IMG/VR virus record: IMGVR_UViG_3300024518_004310
Span: 1-27,026 of that record
Reading direction: 5' to 3' (one strand)
Length of the DNA: 27,026 nucleotides
From: a virus
This document shows positions 8,061-16,231 of this stretch, piece by piece; within the stretch, counting starts at the first letter, position 1, and every line of letters starts with the position of its first letter. The position numbers and the translations under genes were made by a program. A model generated the notes under the pieces. That model was given only the letters and a program-made list of their open reading frames with translations, did no database searches and had not been told where the DNA came from.

Positions 8061-8090
8061 AAACAGACTATTAAAATTAATAGCCTGTTT
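8061..8090 (-). terminator. hairpin after the SSB gene
   Basis: A 13-bp stem with a 4-nt loop. On the minus-strand RNA all pairs form, one of them a G-U wobble; on plus-strand RNA the same position is an A-C mismatch. This shows that the minus-strand transcript is the selected one. The stem is followed by UAUUUUAUAA and lies 24 nt beyond the SSB stop. Confidence 0.7.
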
Positions 8091-8114
8091 ATTATTAGAT
8101 AAGATTAAATAATA

Positions 8115-9185
8115 TTAAAACGGAACATCATCATCAGTAACAACTGATTCTGTTTCTGTTTGATTTTGTGGTAAATCATCAACAGTTACCTCTTGAAAAT
8201 CAAAGGAGTTATTCCAAAATGATTTCCATGGATATTCTTCATGTGTTAAATATTCAACTGCTTTTTTATTAAGCTTTGTTTTAGTTAATTTAACACCATT
8301 AAACATAGTATCAGTATAATCATAATTACGATCCGTAGGTCTATATGTTGCTTCTATTCCCACAGGGAATACAGTAAAAGGAGCTAATACATCTTGATAA
8401 ATTTTATCTCCATCCTGATTTGGACGAACACCAAGGAAAATACCAAGTTGATTATTTTTATCCTCCTTAACAAAGAATTCTTTACCTTCAAAATCTTGAG
8501 GGTTGTCAGCCATTAACATGTTTAAAGCTGTATAATCACCATTAAAGATATTCTCAATTACTTTAGTTGGGTTTTCACCTAATCTAAAATCATCAAGTCT
8601 TGTTGACTTTTCAGGTTCATCATTATTAATACGATGTTTATCAAGAGTACTCATTTTAAATACTAAATCATATAATGCTACTTCTCCTTGACGAGCTATA
8701 CGAACTGTTTCAGGATCCATTTTACGCATCGGGTCTCCTGGATGATATGGACTATCATCTGCTTGAGCTGCAGTTAATTGATCTTTAATTGATTTTTTAC
8801 CACTAAGTTTAAGCCAACCATTTTGGTTATGACAATCAATTACTTGAGTTTTTCCTGATTTAACACCTACTACAGGTCTATCTGAAACATAAATATCATA
8901 TTTAACAAATGTTTCACCTCCGTATTTTGGTTCCTTTAATTTCATTGCTTTATTTGGATCAAATTTAAGCAATAAAGATACAGTTCGATATTCTTTATCT
9001 TGAATGACACGACTATAATCGGGTTCTGTTACCTTATATTCTTCCGGTATATTTTTAATACGACGTATATCTGCTGCATTCGGATTAAATATAATAGGTG
9101 TTGCAAATACACCACCTGTAAATGTAGCTTTAAAATTTAATTGGGTTCTTTCAGAAAACTTTTTAGTTCTGTTAGTTGATTTCAT
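8115..9185 (-). CDS. ssb: single-stranded DNA-binding protein with acidic tail
   Basis: 356 residues, large for an SSB but in line with phage replication SSBs. The best evidence is the C-terminal tip VTDDDVPF, the acidic-hydrophobic tail by which bacterial SSBs recruit partner proteins (consensus DDDIPF). The body is mostly predicted beta with long loops and contains RPVVGVKSG, YHPGDPMRK and FLGVRPNQDGD; I cannot align it to the compact E. coli OB fold by eye. Residues about 297-306 (KLNKKAVEYL) match a segment in the gene just upstream. Position beside RecT, helicase and primase fits coating of single strands in replication and annealing. Confidence 0.78.
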   Translation of the reverse strand: MKSTNRTKKFSERTQLNFKATFTGGVFATPIIFNPNAADIRRIKNIPEEYKVTEPDYSRVIQDKEYRTVSLLLKFDPNKAMKLKEPKYGGETFVKYDIYVSDRPVVGVKSGKTQVIDCHNQNGWLKLSGKKSIKDQLTAAQADDSPYHPGDPMRKMDPETVRIARQGEVALYDLVFKMSTLDKHRINNDEPEKSTRLDDFRLGENPTKVIENIFNGDYTALNMLMADNPQDFEGKEFFVKEDKNNQLGIFLGVRPNQDGDKIYQDVLAPFTVFPVGIEATYRPTDRNYDYTDTMFNGVKLTKTKLNKKAVEYLTHEEYPWKSFWNNSFDFQEVTVDDLPQNQTETESVVTDDDVPF

Positions 9186-9206
9186 GTAAAATATATTTAT
9201 TTATAT

Positions 9207-9259
9207 ATTGAACAATATTAGTTATGTTAATCTGTAATCTTTTATTACTGTTGTTCAAT
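9207..9259 (-). terminator. possible weak structured 3' end after the 170-residue gene
   Basis: ATTGAACAA (9207-9215) and TTGTTCAAT (9251-9259) form a 9-bp inverted repeat around an inner GTAAT/ATTAC pair. It overlaps the end of the upstream gene and is followed on the minus strand by ATATAAATAAATA. The large loop makes this much weaker than the other hairpins, and I would not use it to split the unit. Confidence 0.25.
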
Positions 9260-9757
9260 AATGACATTTTCGCCCTTATTAAAATCTACTTCAACAACAA
9301 TATTATCATCTTCATCTGAAGATTCAATGTAAGACAATGTAAACGCTCCTGTTATTCCATCAATATAATTAATTTGAAATTCATGCTGTTCTAATTCATT
9401 TATTTCAAATAATTGACATATGTTATTATGTATTTGTTTGGATTTTACACATCTTGTTGGTAAATGTATTTCGTAAGATTTGTATTGTTTATCTGCTTTA
9501 ACAGTTGGCTCACTTACAATACCAATAACAGAATCATATTCAGTTTCATCTGTTGTTGATATATTATACTGTTCAAACATAATAAGTCTATTATTCTTAT
9601 CTTCAACAGTTAGAAAATCAATAGCCTTACGATTTAATTTAATAACATGCCTTTTTCCTTTTACATAAGGAACTGTAGTTAATACAGGTATATCAGGATA
9701 CTTATCTTCTTGTTTAATAATTATTTTTTCTTTTGTTTTTACTCTACTTAAATCCAT
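9245..9757 (-). CDS. hypothetical protein of the replication unit
   Basis: 170 residues, acidic at the C-terminus (ESSDEDDNIVVEVDF), with alternating strands and no membrane segment. The segment VIKLNRKAIDFLTVED resembles KTKLNKKAVEYLTHEE in the SSB gene just downstream, so the two may share a small domain or binding motif. It lies between RecT and SSB with a 34-nt gap to RecT and is presumably co-transcribed. I do not recognise a family. A helper of SSB or RecT is conceivable, on position alone. Confidence 0.7.
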   Translation of the reverse strand: MDLSRVKTKEKIIIKQEDKYPDIPVLTTVPYVKGKRHVIKLNRKAIDFLTVEDKNNRLIMFEQYNISTTDETEYDSVIGIVSEPTVKADKQYKSYEIHLPTRCVKSKQIHNNICQLFEINELEQHEFQINYIDGITGAFTLSYIESSDEDDNIVVEVDFNKGENVIIEQQ

Positions 9758-9791
9758 TATTAAATTTAATTTAAATTATTCAATTGTTAGT

Positions 9792-10511
9792 TTATTTATA
9801 TGTTGGTATAGCATCATTAGTTTTAGGATCAATAATAAATTCAGCTTTACTAAATTCAACTACTTCATGGGTATCATATAATCCACCAATTATATCTGAT
9901 GCAACTCCACGAGCTCCACGAACAACACATCTTGCATACATCATAAAACGAGGTAATTTCTTCCAATTATCTTTTTTATTCCATTGTGCAGATACAGCAT
10001 CACTCCAATAAAATGAATAATCAGATGCTATTGTTTTATTCATATCTTTATAAAATCTATGAAAACGAATAGTTGTTACATATTCAGGATTGCCATTAAC
10101 TTTGACTTGTTCGTCTTTATAAGCAATACTTCCATCAGGATTTTTATAATATTTAAAAGTACCATCTTTATCAGCAGGTAGTATTTTACCATCTTCACCT
10201 CTAAGATAAGCGGGTACTCTTCTCATTACTGGTTCGTAATCTTTTATTAATTCAACACCAATTCCTGCCTTTGCTAAAAGACCCGGTATAACTGATGATT
10301 TAATTGCAACATTACCTTGTATTAAATGCATTGAATTTAATGCAGTTAATGGGTCCATTTCCAATTGATGTCCTTTGTTAATAATAGTTACAACATCTTC
10401 AACTTTTTTAATACCAGAAGGTATTATTTTTCTATCAATCATCCATTGAGCTTTCTGAAACATAGCTTCAGTATCCATCATTACAGACAATTCATTATTT
10501 TTTTTAGCCAT
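9792..10511 (-). CDS. recT: RecT-family single-strand annealing protein
   Basis: 239 residues. The start matches phage RecT proteins: MFQKAQWMIDRKIIPSGI, then VVTIINKGHQLEMDPLTALN and MHLIQGNVAIKSSVIPGLL, equivalent to the family pattern 'G...gm.p..al..iyvi.Gk...sa..m..li'. A later region WKKLPRFMMYARCVVRGAR (184-202) matches the conserved basic helix of the family ('W..yP..Ml..Ra...laR'). RecT proteins coat single strands and pair homologous DNA without ATP. The gene lies next to SSB and helicase in the replication unit. Its exonuclease partner RecE is not visible in this window. Confidence 0.8.
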   Translation of the reverse strand: MAKKNNELSVMMDTEAMFQKAQWMIDRKIIPSGIKKVEDVVTIINKGHQLEMDPLTALNSMHLIQGNVAIKSSVIPGLLAKAGIGVELIKDYEPVMRRVPAYLRGEDGKILPADKDGTFKYYKNPDGSIAYKDEQVKVNGNPEYVTTIRFHRFYKDMNKTIASDYSFYWSDAVSAQWNKKDNWKKLPRFMMYARCVVRGARGVASDIIGGLYDTHEVVEFSKAEFIIDPKTNDAIPTYK

Positions 10512-10527
10512 TAATATATTTTATAAT
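10511..10527 (-). promoter_or_regulatory. A/T leader element at the RecT start
   Basis: The same 17-mer as upstream of the reductase (minus strand ATTATAAAATATATTAA), here ending on the A of the RecT ATG. Being this close to the start codon suggests that at this site it acts as a translation-start context rather than as a promoter. Confidence 0.28.
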
Positions 10528-10541
10528 ATTAATAATATTAG

Positions 10542-11618
10542 TTATCTTTTTACACATACTCCTTTACTCTTAAATTGTTGACAATAATCTTGAAAATCAT
10601 TTAATTCTATTTCTGTAAAATCAAAATATTTTAAGTTGTTTAACATAGGTAATATTTGATCAGGAATACCCTCTCTATTCTTTACAATATGCCAATATAT
10701 GAACTCAATTTCATCACCTTTATCATCTAACCTTATTGGAAAGTTATGATCTGTATAAGCATGTAAATTCAACTTAGCGGGCATATGTGTAAACATAATA
10801 TAATCGCTAAAGAACTCTATACTTGATGATGCCATTAAATCACTAGCAATTGGATAATGCATGTTAGGAACTTGTATTCTTTCTACTCGTTTAATATCTC
10901 TATTCATTTGAGATAATACTATAAAAAATACATTGCCTCCTTCATAGGATATTCTTTTTTTTATATCATTTAATGTTTCCATTAAATTATCAACTTTACT
11001 TTTTTGATTATCACCTTTAATGATTACAGCATGATCAATTTCAACAATTAAATAATCTTCTTTTTTACATAGTTTCTTCCAATAATAATATATTGTATCA
11101 CCTATAACATTGTGATTTTGAGGTTCTTCAACATATAACAAAGGATAGTTAAATAATTTACTATGATACTTCTTAAATATCATTTCCATTTTAGAGGCAG
11201 CCAAAGGATGTTCACTTGAATATAATTCTTGTAATGATATTTTACCTCTATTTGCTATTTCTCTACCTATAGTTTTTTGAGCTAACATTTCAAAATTAAA
11301 ACTTAACCCTATGCTTGTTTTACCTTTAGCAATTAAATTTTCATGCATGCTATTTGATATTCTTTTGGAAAGTGTAGATTTACCTCCACCACTTAATCCA
11401 CTTATAGTTAATATCGTATTAGGTTCAAGCATTAAAGCTTTATTTAACTTAGGATAACAAGTATCAAGAAAAACTATTTCTCCATTGGCGCGCTTACGTA
11501 TATACTCTTTGTTTTGCATTATTGCCTGAGCTTGAGTTAATATACGCGGTAAAAATGAAGGTCTGTCTTTGTCCTCTTTAAGAGAGTTTAATTTTTCTTT
11601 TAGTTCCTTGTTTGTCAT
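10542..11618 (-). CDS. DnaB-like replicative helicase (RecA-fold core)
   Basis: 358 residues, close to just the C-terminal ATPase half of DnaB with little of the N-terminal domain. Walker A is GLSGGGKST (74-82). FNFEM (107-111) stands where DnaB has SLEM. Walker B is LIVEIDH (190-196), with D195-H196 replacing the usual D-Y/H. The sensor motif SQMNR (236-240) is clear. It should unwind the fork and recruit the primase two genes further down. The start at ATG 11618 lies inside the upstream gene (41-nt overlap), so translation is probably coupled and the upstream product may be a partner. Confidence 0.85.
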   Translation of the reverse strand: MTNKELKEKLNSLKEDKDRPSFLPRILTQAQAIMQNKEYIRKRANGEIVFLDTCYPKLNKALMLEPNTILTISGLSGGGKSTLSKRISNSMHENLIAKGKTSIGLSFNFEMLAQKTIGREIANRGKISLQELYSSEHPLAASKMEMIFKKYHSKLFNYPLLYVEEPQNHNVIGDTIYYYWKKLCKKEDYLIVEIDHAVIIKGDNQKSKVDNLMETLNDIKKRISYEGGNVFFIVLSQMNRDIKRVERIQVPNMHYPIASDLMASSSIEFFSDYIMFTHMPAKLNLHAYTDHNFPIRLDDKGDEIEFIYWHIVKNREGIPDQILPMLNNLKYFDFTEIELNDFQDYCQQFKSKGVCVKR

Positions 11619-12150
11619 CTATATTCATTGCTAGTTTATATTCATTAGAACTAATACTGCGTTCAATCATTGCTTCTATATTAGATGTATTATTTAACCA
11701 TGCTTCTAAACCTTGCATGAATTCTAATTTATTATCATTTACAATTGAACCTTTTTTTCTAAACCATACTTCATATTTAATAGCATTAAGAACTGCTGTT
11801 AAATTATATGATTCATCTATTAAAGCTTGAATTCGTTTTTTAATCTTAGTTTTATTACCTGTCCTCAAGTTTCTACCATGAGTATTTAAATGAGCCCCTG
11901 CATTAGTAGGGAATTCAATCCTAATTAAATTATACCATTGATCTAATGAATTAATAGAATTATCTATTATTTCATCAACGGTAACATCTTCAGGAGATAC
12001 ATCATGACTACAAGATATTGTAATGGGGTATGATTCCCCTTTTAAATTTGCTTTTGTATATATTACAAATTTATTATTACCTTGCGGTTCAATGATAGAC
12101 TCTTTTATTAAATTATTGAGGAATTCTTTTGTACAAATTAATTTTGCCAA
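11578..12150 (-). CDS. hypothetical protein, possible helicase accessory factor; TTG start
   Basis: 190 residues. The only upstream-proximal start in frame is TTG at 12150; no in-frame ATG occurs until far downstream, and a TAA stop lies seven codons upstream. An ATG at 12158 is in another frame and ends after six codons. The C-terminal half is helical (KIKKRIQALIDESY, VLNAIKYEVWFRKKG, LEFMQGLEAWLNN). This recalls C-terminal regions of phage replication-initiation or helicase-loader proteins, which often sit directly before dnaB-like genes as here. The 41-nt overlap with the helicase supports a working partnership. The role is inference. Confidence 0.68.
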   Translation of the reverse strand: MAKLICTKEFLNNLIKESIIEPQGNNKFVIYTKANLKGESYPITISCSHDVSPEDVTVDEIIDNSINSLDQWYNLIRIEFPTNAGAHLNTHGRNLRTGNKTKIKKRIQALIDESYNLTAVLNAIKYEVWFRKKGSIVNDNKLEFMQGLEAWLNNTSNIEAMIERSISSNEYKLAMNIDDKQGTKRKIKLS

Positions 12151-12189
12151 TTCGTCATATTTAATTAGTTATATTTTATTAGTTGTTTT

Positions 12190-13014
12190 TTATACCAATT
12201 CTTTTTGTTTGTTTAATTCCCAAGCTCTTGCTAATCTAGTTAGACCAATACCTGCACCAAATCTAGGAAAGAAATCTAAAGATAAGAAGTCTTCTAATTC
12301 TTTTTCTACTCTATCTTTTCCAAACAAATCAAATATTTTCTGACTATAAGCTCCATCCATAATACTATAGAAGAATTTTCTCATTTCATCAGCATCACAA
12401 GAACGTTCTGCTGCTCCAATGGTTTCCTGTCCATATAAGATAGTATCACATTTATTAAATGTACCATCACCATTATATTTCATATTCCAAAACGGTGATG
12501 TTCTTTCTGGAAATTTACTTAGGAATATATTTGTTCCTTTTTCTTTCCATAATTTAAATTCATGTTCATCTTCAATTGTATTTATATTTCCGTATTCTTC
12601 ACAGATAGTATCGTAATCTACATCTACAGCCTCATCAAATCCTAAATAATCACATAATTCTTTATTTAAAGCAATTAAATCTTTAAATGACCCTTTAGAC
12701 TCAAATTCAAACATTGGAAAAATCTTTTCATGTCTACCTGGAATAGGTGCTTCTTCATTTCTATATGAAGTAGATACACAAAATACTCCATCCCATTCAG
12801 GATTCTTTAATAACTCATACTCCAACCACATCTGACCTGTTTGTGGTAATGCCCATACTACTCCGTCATATTCAAAAGTTGAAATAGAAAAAGGGTTTTC
12901 GCAAGCTGCCAATATACTCAGTCTAGATTGTGTTGGAACTTCTACGTAGTTTTTACTCAAAAAAAATTCTCTTAATTTTTGTACCACTTCATGATACGTT
13001 TTTGTTTGTTTCAT
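12190..13014 (-). CDS. free-standing class II aminoacyl-tRNA synthetase core (AsnRS/asparagine synthetase A-like)
   Basis: 274 residues matching only the catalytic core of class II synthetases of the Asp/Asn/Lys type. Motif 2 is SYRNEEAPIPGRHEKIFPMFEFE-like (R85-N-E, then H95-E96, ending about 105) and motif 3 is FGAGIGLTRLARAW (252-265) with the conserved Arg260. YGQETIGAAERS (194-205) provides the acidic substrate loop. There is no N-terminal OB anticodon-binding domain, so charging of a normal tRNA is doubtful. Known relatives with this form make asparagine by adenylating aspartate and adding ammonia. It is first in the helicase-SSB unit, an odd place for amino-acid metabolism. The substrate is unknown. 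Confidence 0.78.
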   Translation of the reverse strand: MKQTKTYHEVVQKLREFFLSKNYVEVPTQSRLSILAACENPFSISTFEYDGVVWALPQTGQMWLEYELLKNPEWDGVFCVSTSYRNEEAPIPGRHEKIFPMFEFESKGSFKDLIALNKELCDYLGFDEAVDVDYDTICEEYGNINTIEDEHEFKLWKEKGTNIFLSKFPERTSPFWNMKYNGDGTFNKCDTILYGQETIGAAERSCDADEMRKFFYSIMDGAYSQKIFDLFGKDRVEKELEDFLSLDFFPRFGAGIGLTRLARAWELNKQKELV

Positions 13015-13062
13015 TTTAATTTATAAAATTTTTAATTTTAAAGTATATTAGGTATATTAAAA

Positions 13063-13094
13063 TGGTAAGGATTGTATAAAACATATCCTTACCA
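13063..13094 (-). terminator. hairpin after the DNA polymerase gene
   Basis: Perfect 10-bp stem TGGTAAGGAT / ATCCTTACCA with a 12-nt loop. It lies 6 nt past the polymerase stop and is followed on the minus strand by TTTTAATATA, a short U tract. It separates the polymerase unit from the helicase-SSB unit. Confidence 0.68.
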
Positions 13095-13100
13095 ATATAG

Positions 13101-15044
13101 TTAAAATAAACTATAATTCAAAGTAATTATCGAATTAATTAATTTATCTGCTTCTCTTATATAATAAGTAAAATCTACATTGTATTTCTCTTGTTTTTCA
13201 TATTTATTGAACACTGTAACTTTATAACCTCTACCTGATTGTGGATGAGCTTCTATTTGAGATTCACTTCCATTATTATATTTCTTAATAAAGTGAAATC
13301 CTTTGTTAGAAACGTAATAACGATTTGTTTTTTGTAATTGTTTTTCAAATATTTTTCCACCGTTAAGTCCTCTAATAATCATCTTAGGTTTACCCTTTAA
13401 ACCACCAATAGTTTTCTTAGCTAAACAGTAATCAAAAATACCATGATTTTTAATTTTACCGTTATAATAATCTCCACAATTAAAATGATTTAAGATAGTA
13501 TCTTTAACAGGTATTCCATCAGTAAAATATAAACTAACTGCTATTGAAACTATACGTTTAGAATGGTCTTTATGATATTGAAGTTCTCCTTTCATTTCTT
13601 TATCAATTTGAAAAGCTCCTTTATATTTTACTTTACCATTAGTATAAATAGCCATATAATTATTTACATCCCTTGATACTAATTTAGAATAATGAGAATC
13701 TTCTAATTCTAATTTAGTTAATTCTTCCCACCATTTTACAATCTCATGCATTTCTTTTAATTTACTCTTATGAATTCTTATCACAATACCATCAGTATTA
13801 GCTTGTAATACAGTTGATATATTAGCAAATTCTTCAGCTAACATTGTTAATAGTAATTGCCCATTAATTGTAATAGACATTGTAAATTTTGGATCGTAAA
13901 GATAACTGTATTGACTATTAGATTTACCGTAAGTACCATTTAAAGCTAATTTTAATCCTGCATCTGTTATTTTATCTCCACTTTTCTTAGCGTCTTTTCT
14001 TGTATTATAAATTTCTTCATAAATCTCACAAAATACTTCTCCTAAATGTTTAGGATATATTTTATTTTTTATTGCAAGATTTGGGTAGTAGCTGGCAACG
14101 TCCCAATCAATTAATTCATATTCATCATCTGCTTCATATACTCCTGGTTTACAAGCGGCATGTAACCCGCCAGTACCATATACATATTCAAGATTTTTAT
14201 GATTAACCTTAAGATTATCAAAAACACCTTTAGTTTCTGTAATAACTTTGTTTTTAAGAAAAGTAAGAAGTTTATTAAATTTCTTAGATTCAAATTTAAC
14301 ATAATCAAATATACACTCACTTAATTTAATTTCATCTCTATGTGTTCTTTGATTGCGTAATTGATTCCATGTTATACCTCTTTTCTTACAAATAATCTTA
14401 GCAAATATTTCACTTCCTATTTCTGGGTCGTTAGCATTTAATAATTTTAAATTATAATTTTTAGATATTTTCTTTCTTAGTTCTATTTTACCTTGACAAT
14501 CTAAATATAATTGATAAGTAGCTAATACATCATTAAAATTATATTCCATCATACCTTCAACTTCTTCTTCTGTTAATTCATGGTCATGTTCAAAAGGTAA
14601 GTCTTGAATATTATTCCATCTTAATGCAAATTCACACCATTTTAAACCACATCTTTTTGCTATATTATCAAAATGATTAATCTTATATAAATCAAGTTGT
14701 GGTATTCTAGTATTTTTATCAGATATATTACTATATTCTGCTGCTATAACTTTATTTGCAAATCCTTTTATTATACGTGCTTTTTCTTCACCCGATTTAT
14801 CTTTAAACAAATGAGGTTTAACTAATATTCTATGAATGACAGGATAGTCAAATCCAATATTATTGAATCCGACCATCCCTTTAATTTCATCACTTGTTGT
14901 AAATTTTACAAATTCATCTAGTTCATCTTTCCATTTACAAACAACAAAATCACGTCTTTCTAAGGTATCTACATTATAATAAATACAAGAAAATACATTA
15001 CCAAAAGTTTCAATATCATATACCCAAACTTTTCTATTGTGCAC
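13101..15044 (-). CDS. family B DNA polymerase with 3'-5' exonuclease domain
   Basis: 647 residues from a GTG start (15044) that overlaps the preceding stop; the next in-frame ATG would remove exonuclease motif I, so GTG is the start. Exonuclease motifs: VYDIETFG (D10, E12), GFNNIGFDYP (D66) and YNFNDVLATY (Y168, D172). Polymerase motif A is IDWDVASYYP (D315), motif B is KLALNGTYG (K365, N369, Y372) and motif C is QANTDGIVIR (D418). Motif C normally reads DTDS; here the first Asp is Asn. YGTGGLHAA (289-297) matches the pre-motif-A signature of phage PolB enzymes. It is short for a protein-primed type, and no TPR insertions are obvious, though I cannot exclude them. It is the replicative polymerase. 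Confidence 0.9.
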   Translation of the reverse strand: MHNRKVWVYDIETFGNVFSCIYYNVDTLERRDFVVCKWKDELDEFVKFTTSDEIKGMVGFNNIGFDYPVIHRILVKPHLFKDKSGEEKARIIKGFANKVIAAEYSNISDKNTRIPQLDLYKINHFDNIAKRCGLKWCEFALRWNNIQDLPFEHDHELTEEEVEGMMEYNFNDVLATYQLYLDCQGKIELRKKISKNYNLKLLNANDPEIGSEIFAKIICKKRGITWNQLRNQRTHRDEIKLSECIFDYVKFESKKFNKLLTFLKNKVITETKGVFDNLKVNHKNLEYVYGTGGLHAACKPGVYEADDEYELIDWDVASYYPNLAIKNKIYPKHLGEVFCEIYEEIYNTRKDAKKSGDKITDAGLKLALNGTYGKSNSQYSYLYDPKFTMSITINGQLLLTMLAEEFANISTVLQANTDGIVIRIHKSKLKEMHEIVKWWEELTKLELEDSHYSKLVSRDVNNYMAIYTNGKVKYKGAFQIDKEMKGELQYHKDHSKRIVSIAVSLYFTDGIPVKDTILNHFNCGDYYNGKIKNHGIFDYCLAKKTIGGLKGKPKMIIRGLNGGKIFEKQLQKTNRYYVSNKGFHFIKKYNNGSESQIEAHPQSGRGYKVTVFNKYEKQEKYNVDFTYYIREADKLINSIITLNYSLF

Positions 15045-15456
15045 TACGTGTTCTTTTTACACCATCTGCACCTGTAATGCTAATTACATTTCTAACATCT
15101 ACACTTTTCCAATTGTTATCATCATCTTGGAACAATAAATAACCTGATTCATTACGATAATCATCAGCTCTTTTGTAATATTCTACTTTTAAACCACCCT
15201 TATGATGATCTAAAGCATGAGCAATAACTTTTTTATGTTTCCCTTTAGAAAAATCACTTACCGACATTTTATTAAGTTGCTTCATTGCTTTAAGTGTTAA
15301 TTTACGCTCATCATCAACACTAGGTATTTTATTATACTCAATTTTAATATAATCACCTACATTTAATTGTTCAACAGTGTTGAATAATTCTTTTTGAGTT
15401 ACACCATACTTAGTTGTGTGAACATTAGTAAAATTTACTTTAGTCTTTTTTTTCAT
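15034..15456 (-). CDS. hypothetical basic protein before the polymerase
   Basis: 140 residues, Lys-rich, with the segments QLNVGDYIKIEYNK (29-42) and KGGLKVEYYKRADD. The C-terminal part ends WKSVDVRNVISITGADG, a strand-rich pattern like a small SH3/OB-type barrel. It overlaps the polymerase start by 11 nt and the preceding gene by 17 nt, so the three are translated together. A nucleic-acid-binding helper of the polymerase is plausible from charge and position, but I recognise no family. Confidence 0.7.
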   Translation of the reverse strand: MKKKTKVNFTNVHTTKYGVTQKELFNTVEQLNVGDYIKIEYNKIPSVDDERKLTLKAMKQLNKMSVSDFSKGKHKKVIAHALDHHKGGLKVEYYKRADDYRNESGYLLFQDDDNNWKSVDVRNVISITGADGVKRTRSAQ

Positions 15457-16231
15457 CTTTTTTTTTATTTAATTTAGTTAATATAAGGTCCTCCATTTCA
15501 TTATCATTAATGAAAGTGGATTCATTTTTTTCTTTTTGTTTCTTTTTGTTGTACTTCTTAATATCCAATATTCTATCATATTGTCTAGATGACATTCCAT
15601 CATAGGTAGTATGTTCTACTAATTCAGATCTTCGCATACTTTCTGTTGGATTAACACATTTTAATATTCTTATTTTACGTGTTGTAGTCCAATCTACTTT
15701 CCAACCTGTTTGGTCTTCAATAAATTTAATCTTCCATTTTTCATAAGAAAATATACTATGTTGCCATTTTTGTCTATCTTGTTGAATAAATCTAATTATA
15801 TAATAATCATCAAATTCTCTTAATAATGTACCTATTTTTTGTATTGAATCGTTATGTTTTTTACGATATTTTTTAAGTACTTTTTTCATTCTAAGAAAAT
15901 CATCTACATTATCTTTTCTCTGTTTAATTAATTCATTGTATAAACGTCTACAATATCTTGTTGGTTTTTTAGAAGTTACACCTTTAAAGAAAATAATAAT
16001 TCTATTATATTTATTTATTATGATATTATCTTTTTCATTATACTCTTTTTTATCTTTAGGTTCCACTTTTTCATTGTGTAAATAAAATGAATCTCCGTCA
16101 CTTACTTTTTCAAGTAAAATAGCTTTACCTTCATATTTTATTTCTTCCTGATAATTAGTATAAATATCTATAATAGAATTCTTTTTTAATTTAATATTTA
16201 TTTTTACTTCTTTTCCTTCATTTTTCTCCAT
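15440..16231 (-). CDS. hypothetical highly basic protein
   Basis: 263 residues, very rich in Lys, Arg and Glu, with both ends strongly charged (KKDEKKD at the C-terminus). Residues 13-85 are strand-rich (SIIDIYTNYQ, GKAILLEKVSDGDSFYL). Residues 86-160 are a basic helical region (RRLYNELIKQRKDN, RMKKVLKKYRKKHN). The later segment TGWKVDWTTTRKIRILK may be a helix-turn-helix-like or nucleic-acid-binding surface. It overlaps the small-domain gene upstream by 28 nt and the next gene by 17 nt. No family is recognised; DNA binding is inference from charge and from lying in the polymerase unit. Confidence 0.7.
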   Translation of the reverse strand: MEKNEGKEVKINIKLKKNSIIDIYTNYQEEIKYEGKAILLEKVSDGDSFYLHNEKVEPKDKKEYNEKDNIIINKYNRIIIFFKGVTSKKPTRYCRRLYNELIKQRKDNVDDFLRMKKVLKKYRKKHNDSIQKIGTLLREFDDYYIIRFIQQDRQKWQHSIFSYEKWKIKFIEDQTGWKVDWTTTRKIRILKCVNPTESMRRSELVEHTTYDGMSSRQYDRILDIKKYNKKKQKEKNESTFINDNEMEDLILTKLNKKKDEKKD

